Source of the DNA: an uncultured Tropicimonas sp.
Lineage (GTDB): Bacteria > Pseudomonadota > Alphaproteobacteria > Rhodobacterales > Rhodobacteraceae
Direction of reading: 5' to 3'
Assembly: GCA_947497945.1 (NCBI GenBank)
Contig: CANMIP010000004.1
Coordinates: 186,001-250,000 of the forward strand
DNA: 64,000 bases
Position numbers and translations under genes: made by a program. The notes beneath the pieces were generated by a model. It was not told where the DNA came from, did no database searches, and was given only the letters and a program-made list of their open reading frames with translations. This document shows positions 16,379 through 25,324 of this stretch, piece by piece. Numbering within the stretch: the stretch's first letter is position 1; each line of letters starts with the position of its first letter.

Positions 16379-17449
16379 ATGGCACAGAAGATCCCCGCAA
16401 CGGTCGTGACCGGCTTTCTCGGCGCCGGCAAGACAACGCTGATCCGCCACCTGGTCGAGAACGCGAATGGCAAGCGCATTGCGCTGATCATCAACGAGTT
16501 TGGCGATCTCGGCGTCGATGGCGAGATCCTCAAGGGCTGCGGCATCGAAGGCTGCAAGGACGAAGATGTGGTCGAGCTGTCCAATGGCTGTATCTGCTGC
16601 ACCGTGGCCGAGGATTTCCTGCCCGCGATCCAGAAGTTGATCGACCGGGACGAGGCTCCGGACCATATCGTCATCGAGACCTCCGGCCTTGCGCTGCCGC
16701 AGCCGCTGGTCCGCGCCTTCAACTGGCCCGACATCCGCACCCGCGTGACGGTGGATGGCGTGGTTGCCGTGGTCGATGGCCCGGCGCTCTCAGAGGGCCG
16801 GTTTGCCGCCAACGAGGCCGCTGTCGACGCGCAGCGCGAGGCCGATGACACGATCGATCACGAGACCCCACTCTCCGAGCTATTCGAGGACCAGCTCGCC
16901 TGCGCCGACATGGTCGTGGTCAACAAGGCGGACCTGCTTGGCAGCGCCGCTGCCGGCGCGCTCACCGAGAAGCTGCGCGGCGAGGTCCGCAAGGGCGTCT
17001 CGGTGCTGCATTCTGAGATGGGCGTGGTCGATTCCGCAGTTCTGCTCGGGCTCGGCATGGGGGCCGAGGAGGATATGGACGGCCGGCATGAAGTCCATCA
17101 CCATCACCACCATGATGATGACGATGACCATGACGATCACGATCATGAGCACGCGCATGGCCATGACGAGTTCGAGAGCTTCGTCGTCACCCGCACCGAG
17201 ATTGTGGACCCCGCGGCTTTCGCAGAGCAGGTGGCCGAGGTGATCCGCGCCCATGACATCCTCCGTCTGAAAGGGTTCGCGGCGGTCTCCGGCAAGCCGA
17301 TGCGGCTCACGGTCCAGGCCGTCGGCCCGCGTATCGACAGCTATTTCGACCGCCCCTTCACGGCACAAGAGACCCGCGAGACACGGCTCGTGGTGATCGG
17401 ACAGGCCGGGCTCGATCGCCTTGCCATCGAAAAGGCCCTCGCGGCATGA
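16379..17449 (+). CDS. cobW: CobW, cobalt-chaperone GTPase
   Basis: This is a G3E-family GTPase (COG0523) of 356 residues, thought to supply cobalt to the CobNST chelatase. It has P-loop GFLGAGKTT (12-20), the metal-binding GCICC motif near residues 70-74, VNKAD base recognition, and a His/Asp-rich stretch of about 25 residues near 238-262 likely to bind metal. A CobW C-terminal domain follows. It is first in the riboswitch-controlled operon, directly ahead of cobN. Its stop overlaps the start of the acetyltransferase gene by ATGA. Confidence 0.95.
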   Translation: MAQKIPATVVTGFLGAGKTTLIRHLVENANGKRIALIINEFGDLGVDGEILKGCGIEGCKDEDVVELSNGCICCTVAEDFLPAIQKLIDRDEAPDHIVIETSGLALPQPLVRAFNWPDIRTRVTVDGVVAVVDGPALSEGRFAANEAAVDAQREADDTIDHETPLSELFEDQLACADMVVVNKADLLGSAAAGALTEKLRGEVRKGVSVLHSEMGVVDSAVLLGLGMGAEEDMDGRHEVHHHHHHDDDDDHDDHDHEHAHGHDEFESFVVTRTEIVDPAAFAEQVAEVIRAHDILRLKGFAAVSGKPMRLTVQAVGPRIDSYFDRPFTAQETRETRLVVIGQAGLDRLAIEKALAA

Positions 17450-17901
17450 GCGAGTTCACGATCCGCCGCGCCAACCCGCGCGAGGCCGGCGCAACAGCGC
17501 TGCTCCAGGCCAGCCACGGGTTGCTGGACTCGATGTTCCCCGGCGATTCCAACCACTACCTGTCGATCGACGGGCTCTGCATGCCGGGGATCCATTTCTT
17601 CGTGGCCGAGCGCGGCGGTCGGAGCCTCGGGTGCATCGCCCTGGCCGAGCGGAAGGGCTATGGCGAGCTGAAATCGATGTTCGTCAACCCGGATGCGCGC
17701 GGCATGGGAATCGGCGATGCCCTTGTCGATCATGCAACCGACGTGGCTCGGGAGCGGGATCTCGGGATGCTAAAGCTCGAGAGCGGCAACACGCTGGAAC
17801 ACGCGCACAGGCTCTATCGCCGCCATGGCTTCAGCAATTGCGAACGGTTCGGGGAGTATCCCGACAGCCCGCATTCGATCTTCATGGAAAAGGCGCTCTG
17901 A
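17446..17901 (+). CDS. GNAT-family N-acetyltransferase
   Basis: This 151-residue protein has the GNAT fold: beta4/beta5 around LKSMFVNPDARGMGIGDALVDHA, where RGMGIG is the acetyl-CoA pyrophosphate loop, and a C-terminal LYRRHGF block. The acceptor is unknown. It starts inside the cobW stop codon and ends immediately before the cobN ATG, so it is tightly embedded in the B12 operon. That suggests a linked role or an opportunistic passenger; sequence alone does not decide. Confidence 0.85.
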   Translation: MSEFTIRRANPREAGATALLQASHGLLDSMFPGDSNHYLSIDGLCMPGIHFFVAERGGRSLGCIALAERKGYGELKSMFVNPDARGMGIGDALVDHATDVARERDLGMLKLESGNTLEHAHRLYRRHGFSNCERFGEYPDSPHSIFMEKAL

Positions 17902-20900
17902 ATGCATCTGCTCGCGGCCACGCCCGGCCAGGTTTCGGATGGCAGCGAACCGGTTGATCCCGGCCAGACGCCCGCCGACGTGATCTTCCTCTCGGCTGCG
18001 GACACCGAACTGGCCGCGCTGTCGGAGGCACGGCAAGGGCTGGGCGAAGACGCGCCGAGCTTGCGGTTGGCCAATCTCGGCTGGCTGTCGCATCCCTTCT
18101 CCGTGGACAAGTATATCGGCGACACGGCCGAGCGCTCGAAGCTGGTCATTGTGCGGGTACTGGGCGGCGCGGCCTATTGGTCCTACGCGGTCGAACAGCT
18201 CGCCGCGCGGTTGCGGACGGCGGGTGTACCGCTGGCGCTGCTGCCGGGCGATGACAAGCCGGACGAAGAACTGCTGTCGCTCTCGACAGTCTCGGCGCAG
18301 GACTGGCAAGCCCTCTGGGCCTATTGCATCGAGGGCGGGCCGCAGAACGCAGCACATCTGCTGCAACTGGCCGGTCATATGCTCGGGCAAGGCGAGCGCC
18401 CGCCCGAGGCCGAACCGCTCCTGCGCGCCGGGCTCTACTGGCCGGGCGAGACGCTGACCGATCTGGACCTGTTGCGACGGCACTGGGTGGAAGGCGCGCC
18501 GGTCGTGGCGATCTCCTTCTACCGTGCATTGCTGCAAGGCGCGGGCCTGCATCCGATCAACCAACTTGTGAAAGCGCTGCTCAGGCGTGGCCTGAACCCG
18601 TTGCCGGTCTTCGTGGCCTCGCTCAAGGACCCGGTCTCGATCTCGACACTGGAGAGCATCTTTGCCGAACATGCGCCGGACGTGGTGCTGAACGGCACGA
18701 GCTTCGCTGTCTCCTCGCCGGATCCGGCCCAGTGGAAGGGCGAACGGCCAGCAACCGTGCTTGATGCACCGGGCGCGCCTGTCCTGCAGGTCGTTCTGTC
18801 GGGTGGCTCGGAAGAGGCCTGGGAAGAAGCCGAACGCGGGTTGGCTGCGCGCGACATCGCGATGAACGTGGCGCTGCCGGAGGTGGACGGCCGCATCCTG
18901 TCGCGAGCGATCTCCTTCAAATCGCAAGCCTATTTTGACGAAGCCACCGAATGCGCCATTGCCTCCTACCGGGCGCGGGGCGACCGGGTGCAATTCGTCG
19001 CCGACCTGGCGGCGAACTGGGCAAAGCTGCGCTGCAAACCGCCGGCGGAGCGGCGCGTCGCGCTGGTGCTGGCGAATTACCCCAACAAGGACGGGCGGCT
19101 GGCTAACGGCGTCGGGCTGGACACGCCGGCCTCAACCGTGACCGTACTCGACGCGTTGAAGGCGGAAGGCTACGCGGTCGAGAATGCACCCGTGGACTCC
19201 GCCGCGCTGATGGAACAGATCCTCGCCGGTCCGACCAACTGGCTGACCGACCGCGCCACGCGGCAGGGCGGTGAGCGGCTCTCGCTGGAAGCCTATCGCG
19301 CCGCCTATGATGCGCTGCCACTGGAGGTTCGCCAGGCGATGGAAGCGCGTTGGGGCGCGCCGGAAAGCGACCCCTTCCTCGATGGCGACGGCTTCGCGCT
19401 GTCGATCCTGCGCTACGGTAACCTGCTGGTCGGCATCCAGCCGGCGCGGGGCTACAACATCGATCCCGAAGAGACCTACCACGCGCCGGACCTCGTGGCG
19501 CCGCATAACTATCTCGCCTTCTATATCTGGTGCCGGGAGGCCTTCGGCTGCGACGCCATCGTCCATATGGGCAAGCATGGCAACCTCGAATGGCTGCCGG
19601 GCAAGGCCGTCGCGTTGTCGGAAGCTTGTTTCCCCGAAGTGGCGCTCGGACCTGTGCCGCATGTCTACCCGTTCATCGTCAACGATCCCGGTGAGGGGAC
19701 ACAGGCGAAGCGTCGCGCGCAGGCGGTGATCATCGATCACCTGACACCGCCGCTGACGCGGGCGGAGACCTACGGACCCCTGCGCGATCTCGAGGCGCTG
19801 GTGGACGAGTATTACCAAGCGGCTGGCGTGGACCCGCGCCGGATTTCCTTCCTGCGCGACGAGATCCTGTCGCTGATGGAGGCGACCGGGCTGGCGGTGG
19901 ATGCTGGCGTTTCCGAGGGTGACGATTCCGACAGCCGCTTGCAGAAGCTCGACGCCTATCTCTGCGAGCTGAAGGAAAGCCAGATCCGCGACGGGCTGCA
20001 TATCTTCGGACAGGCACCGGAAGGCCGTTTGGCAACCGATCTGCTCGTCGCGCTGACGCGAGTACCGCGCGGCAATGGCATGGGGCAGGACGCCTCTCTC
20101 CTGCGCGCGCTGGCGACCGATTTCGGAATGGAATTCGATCCGCTGGATTGCGACATGGCCGCGCCATGGAACGGACCGCGCCCGCCCCCTCCGCCCCGCC
20201 GTGCTCTCCGTCAGGAGAGCGCAATGCCTTATGGCGGACCGATGGTGACAGCGTAGAACGTCTGGAACTCTTTGCGACCGCTCTGGTCGGCGGGGAGATT
20301 TCCGAGGCGCCGGGGCCGCTTTCGGCGGCGGTGCTGGACGGCATCCAGGCGTGGTTGCGCGGCGTGGTTTCCGAAACCGGGCAGTCCGAGCTGGAGGGCA
20401 TCCTTGCCGCGCTGGACGGGCGATATGTGCCCCCCGGCCCCTCCGGAGCGCCGACGCGTGGGCGGTTGGACGTCCTGCCGACCGGGCGCAATTTCTTTTC
20501 CGTCGACAGTCGCGCGATCCCGACCCGCGCCGCCTGGACGCTGGGTTGGAAATCTGCCTGTCTGCTGATCGACCGCCACCTGCAAGAGCATGGCGACTGG
20601 CCGCGCGCGATGGCGCTGACCGCCTGGGGCACGGCCAATATGCGCACCGGCGGTGACGACATCGCACAAGCTCTGGCGCTGATGGGCGTGAAGCCGAAAT
20701 GGGACGAGATGTCGGGTCGGGTGACCGGGTTCGAGATCATCCCCGCCACCGCACTCGGTCGGCCTCGGGTGGACGTGACCCTGCGCGTCTCGGGTTTCTT
20801 CCGCGACGCTTTCCCGGCGCAGATCGATCTCGTGGCATCGGCCGCGCGGGCTGTCATGGAACTGGACGAAACGGAGGGCGACAACCCCGCCGCCACGCGC

Positions 20901-21635
20901 TTCCGCGCCGAGGCGGCGGAGATCGGCGAAACTCGCGCGAGCTTCCGGGTCTTCGGCTCCAAACCGGGGGCGTACGGCGCGGGCCTTCAGGCGATGATCG
21001 ACGAAAAGCTCTGGGAAAACCGGAGCGATCTGGCCAGCGCCTTCCTGACCTGGGGCGGCTACGCTTATGGCGAAGGTGCCGAGGGCACTGCGGCGAAGGA
21101 GGATTTCGCCGCTCGGCTGGGCAAAGTCGAAGCAGTGGTCCAGAACCAGGATAATCGCGAGCACGATATTCTCGACAGCGACGATTACTACCAGTTCGAA
21201 GGTGGCATGGCGGCGACTGTCGAGACGCTGCGCGGCGAAGCGCCAGAGGTCTATCACAACGACCATTCGCGGCCCGAACGCCCTGTCATCCGCACGCTGG
21301 ACGAGGAGATCGGCCGGGTCGTGCGCGCCCGCGCGGTCAATCCCAAATGGATCGAAGGCGTGAAGCGGCACGGCTACAAGGGCGCCTTCGAGATGGCCGC
21401 GACGGTGGACTACCTCTTCGCCTTCGCAGCAACGACGAAATCCGTCCGCAACCACCATTTTGACCTCGTCTACGAGGCCTATCTGGCCGATGACGAAACG
21501 CGGGAGTTCATCGAGGAGGCAAACGCCCCGGCGCTCCGGGAGATGGCCGAACGTTTCGAGGAAGCCATCGAGCGCGGACTCTGGGTGCCACGGTCCAACT
21601 CCGCGCGGGCGCAACTGGCGGAGCTGGCGCGGTGA
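17902..21635 (+). CDS. cobN: Cobaltochelatase large subunit CobN, interrupted by a -1 frameshift
   Basis: CobN inserts Co2+ into hydrogenobyrinate a,c-diamide together with CobS and CobT. The gene appears as two overlapping open frames, 17902-20256 (784 residues) and a second frame open across 20148-21635. Joined they give about 1,244 residues, the normal length of CobN. The first frame is conserved up to about DCDMAAPWNGPRP and then runs into unrelated residues and TAG; the second resumes CobN-like sequence at WRTDGDSVERLEL. The shift falls within or just after a C-rich run at 20181-20197 and is consistent with one missing base. A sequencing error, a recent mutation or ribosomal slippage are all possible. 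Chelatase motifs such as VHMGKHGNLEWLPGK are intact. Confidence 0.9.
20181..20231 (+). other. Frameshift interval within cobN
   Basis: The good reading frame changes between the last conserved codons of the first frame (near 20184) and the Trp codon at 20232 in the second. The interval begins with CCCGCCCCCTCCGCCCC, where one missing C would explain the break. The second frame has no convincing ribosome site or family-like start of its own. Confidence 0.7.
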
Positions 21636-22267
21636 GCGCGCATCTGCGCCATGCCGGCGCCGCGCTGGAGAAACAGGTTCGCGCGCTGGAGGAGATTGCC
21701 CGCGCGTCTCCGCGTCTCATGCAGGTGTTACAGGCCGTCCGCGCACTGGACCTACCGGATTGGTGGATCGTTTCCGGGGCAATCTACAATACCGCCTGGA
21801 ACCAGCTCACCGGCCGGCCGGACATGTATGGCGTCAAGGATATCGACCTGTTCTATTTCGACGCCGATACCAGCTACGAGGCCGAGGACCGGGTGATCCG
21901 CCGCGTGGCCGAGGCCATTCAGGGCGAACCGCCGGTCGAGACACGCAACCAAGCGCGGGTGCATTTATGGTATGAGCGCCATTTCGGCCATGCCTATCCC
22001 GCGCTCGGCAACTCCGCCGAGGGGATCGACCGCTTTGCCTGCAAGACACATGCGGTCGGGCTGCGGCTGGAGGCCGACGACAGCCTGACCCTCTATGCGC
22101 CCTACGGGCTTGAAGATATCTTTGCCTTCCGGCTGGTGCCCAATCTCGCCCTGCCCAACCGCAAGACCCATGAGACGAAGGCGGCCCGCCAAAGGGCGCT
22201 CTGGCCGGAGCTGAGTTTCGTGCCCTGGCCCGAAGAGACCGAGTTTGAACAGGAGAGTGTTGCATGA
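21632..22267 (+). CDS. Nucleotidyltransferase-family protein (COG3575-like)
   Basis: This 211-residue protein resembles the small nucleotidyltransferase-fold family. WWIVSGAIYNTAWN is followed by VKDIDLFYFD, where the Asp pair would sit at the metal site. The substrate is unknown. Translation begins at a GTG overlapping the cobN stop (GTGA), and the gene ends overlapping the cobO start, so it is part of the riboswitch operon. A role in nucleotide-loop assembly would be speculation. Confidence 0.75.
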   Translation: MSAHLRHAGAALEKQVRALEEIARASPRLMQVLQAVRALDLPDWWIVSGAIYNTAWNQLTGRPDMYGVKDIDLFYFDADTSYEAEDRVIRRVAEAIQGEPPVETRNQARVHLWYERHFGHAYPALGNSAEGIDRFACKTHAVGLRLEADDSLTLYAPYGLEDIFAFRLVPNLALPNRKTHETKAARQRALWPELSFVPWPEETEFEQESVA

Positions 22268-22872
22268 CCGACGATGTCGAACGCCACAACGCCAAGATGG
22301 CCAAGAAAAAAGCCGCCCGCGACAAGATCATGGCCGGCAAGACCGAGGAAAAGGGGCTGGTCATCGTCCATACCGGCAAGGGCAAGGGCAAGAGCTCGGC
22401 CGCGTTCGGGATGATCTTCCGCTGCATCGCCCATGAGATGCCCTGCGCGGTGGTGCAGTTCATCAAGGGCGGCATGGAGACCGGCGAGCGCAACCTGATC
22501 CAGGCGCATTTCGGCGATCTCTGCGAGTTCCACACCATGGGCGAGGGCTTCACCTGGGAGACGCAGGACAAGTCGCGCGATATCGAGATGGCGCAGGCGG
22601 CCTGGGCCAAGGCCAAGGAGCTGATCCTCGATCCCGGCAACCGGATGGTGCTGCTGGACGAGATCAATATCGCGCTGCGCTACGATTATATCGACGTGGA
22701 GGAGGTCATTGCCTTCCTCGCCGAGCACAAACCGCCCATGACCCATGTCGTGCTGACCGGGCGCAACGCCAGCGAGGCACTGATCGAGGCGGCGGACCTG
22801 GCAACCGAGATGGAACTGCTCAAGCACCCGTTCCGCTCGGGCGTGAAGGCACAGGCGGGCGTCGAGTTCTGA
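22264..22872 (+). CDS. cobO: Cob(I)yrinate a,c-diamide adenosyltransferase CobO
   Basis: This 202-residue BtuR/CobA-type enzyme attaches the 5'-deoxyadenosyl group to reduced corrinoid. The P-loop HTGKGKGKSSAAFG lies near residues 36-49, preceded by a Lys/Arg-rich N-terminal helix, and VLLDEINIALRYDY corresponds to the Walker-B-like segment. It is coupled to the preceding nucleotidyltransferase gene by ATGA and to the following small gene by TGATG. Confidence 0.95.
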   Translation: MTDDVERHNAKMAKKKAARDKIMAGKTEEKGLVIVHTGKGKGKSSAAFGMIFRCIAHEMPCAVVQFIKGGMETGERNLIQAHFGDLCEFHTMGEGFTWETQDKSRDIEMAQAAWAKAKELILDPGNRMVLLDEINIALRYDYIDVEEVIAFLAEHKPPMTHVVLTGRNASEALIEAADLATEMELLKHPFRSGVKAQAGVEF

Positions 22873-23132
22873 TGTTCGACCCGCGCCTGCACAGCGCCAG
22901 CGAGGCCCATATCCGCGTCTACGGCTTCTATGAAAAGCTCTACACGGTGATCGATCTGGTCGCCGCGCTCTGTTTTGTCATCGGCAGCGTGATGTTCTTC
23001 TCCGAGGCCTGGATGATCCCGGGCACCTGGCTGTTCCTGCTGGGCTCGCTCTGTTTCGCCGCCAAGCCGCTGGTGCGCTTCGTGCGCGAATTCCACATCG
23101 CGCGGCTGCCGCTGCCCGAAGGGGAGAGCTGA
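22872..23132 (+). CDS. Small YrhK-like membrane protein
   Basis: This 86-residue protein has two hydrophobic segments (about 27-44 and 51-66), separated by a short turn with PGTWLF. The arrangement, with GSVMFF followed by LFLLGSLCF, matches the YrhK domain family, which has no known biochemical role. It overlaps the cobO stop and ends 3 bases before cobQ, so it should be made with the B12 enzymes and could be a membrane partner or simply a passenger. Confidence 0.75.
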   Translation: MFDPRLHSASEAHIRVYGFYEKLYTVIDLVAALCFVIGSVMFFSEAWMIPGTWLFLLGSLCFAAKPLVRFVREFHIARLPLPEGES

Positions 23133-23135
23133 GCG

Positions 23136-24584
23136 ATGCGGGCGCTGATGATCCAGGGGGCCGGGTCCAATGTCGGCAAGTCGCTGCTCGTGGCCGGGCT
23201 GGCGCGCGCTTTTGTCCGGCGCGGGCTGGCGGTGCGGCCCTTCAAGCCGCAGAACATGTCCAACAATGCCGCCGTCACGGCGGATGGCGGCGAGATCGGC
23301 CGGGCGCAGGCCTTGCAGGCGCTGGCCTGCGGCGTGGAGCCGGTGACGGATATGAACCCGATCCTGCTCAAACCGGAGACGGAGACCGGCGCTCAGGTCG
23401 TGGTGCAGGGCAAGCGGGTGGCAACGGTCGCGGCGCGGGATTACGCGAAGATGAAGCCGGGCCTGATGGCGCCAACGCTGGAGAGCTTCCAGCGTCTCGC
23501 GGACGCGGCGGACCTGGTGCTGGTCGAGGGCGCGGGCAGCCCGGCGGAGGTCAACCTGCGCGCGGGCGACATCGCCAATATGGGCTTTGCGCGGGCAGCA
23601 GGCGTGCCGGTGGTCCTAGTTGGCGATATCGACCGTGGCGGGGTTATCGCACAGCTTGTCGGATCACAGGTGGTGCTCGATCCGGAAGATGCGGCGATGA
23701 TCGGCGGCTTTACCGTCAACAAGTTCCGCGGTGACCCCCGGCTCTTCGACGATGGCTATCGGCTGATCGAAGAACGGACCGGCTGGAAGGGGCTGGGCGT
23801 TGTCCCGTGGTTTGCGGAAGCCGGGCAATTGCCGGCAGAGGATGCGCTGGACCTCAAGGGTTCGGACAGCTCCGGCAAGCTGCATGTCGCCTGCCTCGTG
23901 CTCTCCCGGATTGCCAATTTCGACGATCTCGACCCGCTGAACATGGAGCCGGAAGTGCGGCTGAGCATGGTCCGGGCGGGCGAAGCGCTGCCGGGCGACG
24001 TGGACCTCGTGATCATCCCGGGGACGAAATCGACGCGCGGCGATCTCGCCTTCCTGCGCGCACAGGGCTGGGACCTGGACATCGCGTCCCATCTGCGGCG
24101 CGGCGGGCGCGTGTTGGGGCTCTGCGGCGGCTACCAGATGCTGGGCACGCGGATCATCGACCGGGACGGGCTGGAAGGCGCGCCGGGGGTGACCGAGGGG
24201 CTGGGGCTTCTGGATGTCGAGACAGAGATGGTGCCGGAGAAGCGGCTGACGCGCGTTTCGGCGCGGCACATGGCCAGCGGCGAGGCCTTCGAAGGCTACG
24301 AGATCCATATCGGTCGCAGCGACGGGCCGGATCGCGCGCGCCCCTTCGCGGAGCTGGACGGGCAGCCCGAAGGTGCCGTCTCCTCCGACGGACGGGTCAC
24401 GGGGAGCTACCTGCACGGGCTGTTCTCTAATGACGGCTTCCGCGCGGCCTATCTCAAGTCGCTCGGCGCGGAATCGGGCGTCGCCTATGGCAGCAATGTC
24501 GAAGCGGTGCTGGATCGGCTTGCGGACCATCTCGAAACGCATATGGATCTCGACGCGCTCCTGGCGATGGCGCGACCGGTCTGA
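23136..24584 (+). CDS. cobQ: Cobyric acid synthase CobQ
   Basis: This 482-residue enzyme amidates side chains b, d, e and g of adenosylcobyrinate a,c-diamide with glutamine and ATP. Its N-terminal ATPase domain shows [12 protein letters not shown] (residues 5-16) and [10 protein letters not shown]; the C-terminal glutamine amidotransferase-like domain has C330 in [12 protein letters not shown] and a late His in GSYLHGLF. It is the last plus-strand gene of the riboswitch operon and converges with the DUF1636 gene, only three bases separating the stop codons. Confidence 0.95.
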   Translation: MRALMIQGAGSNVGKSLLVAGLARAFVRRGLAVRPFKPQNMSNNAAVTADGGEIGRAQALQALACGVEPVTDMNPILLKPETETGAQVVVQGKRVATVAARDYAKMKPGLMAPTLESFQRLADAADLVLVEGAGSPAEVNLRAGDIANMGFARAAGVPVVLVGDIDRGGVIAQLVGSQVVLDPEDAAMIGGFTVNKFRGDPRLFDDGYRLIEERTGWKGLGVVPWFAEAGQLPAEDALDLKGSDSSGKLHVACLVLSRIANFDDLDPLNMEPEVRLSMVRAGEALPGDVDLVIIPGTKSTRGDLAFLRAQGWDLDIASHLRRGGRVLGLCGGYQMLGTRIIDRDGLEGAPGVTEGLGLLDVETEMVPEKRLTRVSARHMASGEAFEGYEIHIGRSDGPDRARPFAELDGQPEGAVSSDGRVTGSYLHGLFSNDGFRAAYLKSLGAESGVAYGSNVEAVLDRLADHLETHMDLDALLAMARPV

Positions 24585-24587
24585 GCG

Positions 24588-24956
24588 TTAGTCCTCCGCG
24601 TCGAGCGGCGGCACGCGGGCCACGAAATGCCCCTTCACGCCCTGTGGCCACTGGCGAAAGGGAACGGCTCCGCTCTCGCTTTCGCTGAACTTGCGCGCGT
24701 AGTCGACGAGGGCCTCGGCATCTTCCTCGGTTCCGTCGAAGCGGCCAAGCACATAAGTCAGCTTGCCACTGTCGGAGATGGCGCTGTTGCAGCCGTGATT
24801 GCAGCCCATCAGGCAGGCCGTCCCGCGCACCCGGATCGGTGCAGACCCGACCTGCGCGCGCACCTGTTCGAGAAAGGCTTCGCCGGTCGGCGCGCCTTCC
24901 TTGTGTTCGCGGGTCGCCTCGTTGCGGCAGGTGGTACAGATGGTGATGGTGGTCAT
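24588..24956 (-). CDS. DUF1636 family metal-binding protein
   Basis: This 122-residue protein has an N-terminal CTTCR motif (residues 8-12) and a central CLMGCNHGCN cluster, four Cys in all arranged like a thioredoxin-like 2Fe-2S ferredoxin. It matches DUF1636, whose genes often lie beside cobalamin loci. It is convergent with cobQ, so it has its own promoter and would not be under the riboswitch. Its function is unknown; binding of metal or a cluster is inferred from the Cys pattern. Confidence 0.8.
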   Translation of the reverse strand: MTTITICTTCRNEATREHKEGAPTGEAFLEQVRAQVGSAPIRVRGTACLMGCNHGCNSAISDSGKLTYVLGRFDGTEEDAEALVDYARKFSESESGAVPFRQWPQGVKGHFVARVPPLDAED

Positions 24957-25126
24957 GCCGGCTCCGGTCGGTCAAATGCGTCGGACCGGGGTAGGACACT
25001 CGCCCGCCCCGGGGCAAGCGGTTTCTCTTCAAGGCCGTCCTTGCGCGGCTGTCCCGGAGAAGTATCGCGAGCCCTCGAACCAGCGTCTCGACGAGCTGCC
25101 GAACCCATCTGAGCCAAGCGGTGATG

Positions 25127-25155
25127 GGCACGGAATCAAGGCCAAAGGCCGCCGT
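25127..25155 (+). repeat. Dispersed intergenic repeat, copy B
   Basis: GGCACGGAATCAAGGCC, two variable bases, then AGGCCGCCGT: 27 of 29 bases are identical to the copy at 59448. It lies in a gene-free gap beside the palindrome cluster. Confidence 0.7.
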
Positions 25156-25160
25156 CTCTC

Positions 25161-25180
25161 GGCGATTGCTTGCAATCGCC
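25161..25180. repeat. Palindrome 1, GGCGATTGC arms
   Basis: GGCGATTGC, TT, GCAATCGCC: a perfect 9-bp stem with a two-base loop, five bases after the dispersed repeat. It is the first of three inverted repeats laid end to end. Confidence 0.7.
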
Positions 25181-25217
25181 TGCCTCTCGGGCATTGCCGG
25201 CAATGCCCGAGAGGCAG
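25180..25217. repeat. 38-base perfect palindrome
   Basis: Two 19-base arms, the left beginning CTGCCTCTCGGG, meet with no loop. It shares one base with palindrome 1 and three with palindrome 3, so neighbouring cruciforms or RNA hairpins would compete. Confidence 0.75.
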
Positions 25218-25246
25218 CGCCGGACCGTTCCGGCGGTCCGGCGCTG
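25215..25246. repeat. Palindrome 3, CAGCGCCGGACCG arms
   Basis: Thirteen-base perfect arms surround the loop TTCCGG. No T-run follows on either strand, so it is not a standard terminator for the upstream minus-strand gene, although it lies about 80 bases past that gene's stop. Confidence 0.7.
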
Positions 25247-25324
25247 ACACGGCTCCTGATTTGCTTCATTGCCACGAGGGCCTATCCGCCTCCAGTTCAG
25301 AGCAACGACCCAAAGCCCGCAGCA

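Larger units (their letters stand above)
24957..25324. other. Non-coding gap with repeat and palindrome cluster
   Basis: The 368 bases lie upstream of the DUF1636 gene and downstream of the fumarylacetoacetase gene. They hold one dispersed-repeat copy and three adjoining palindromes (separate entries). No credible gene is present. Confidence 0.65.
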
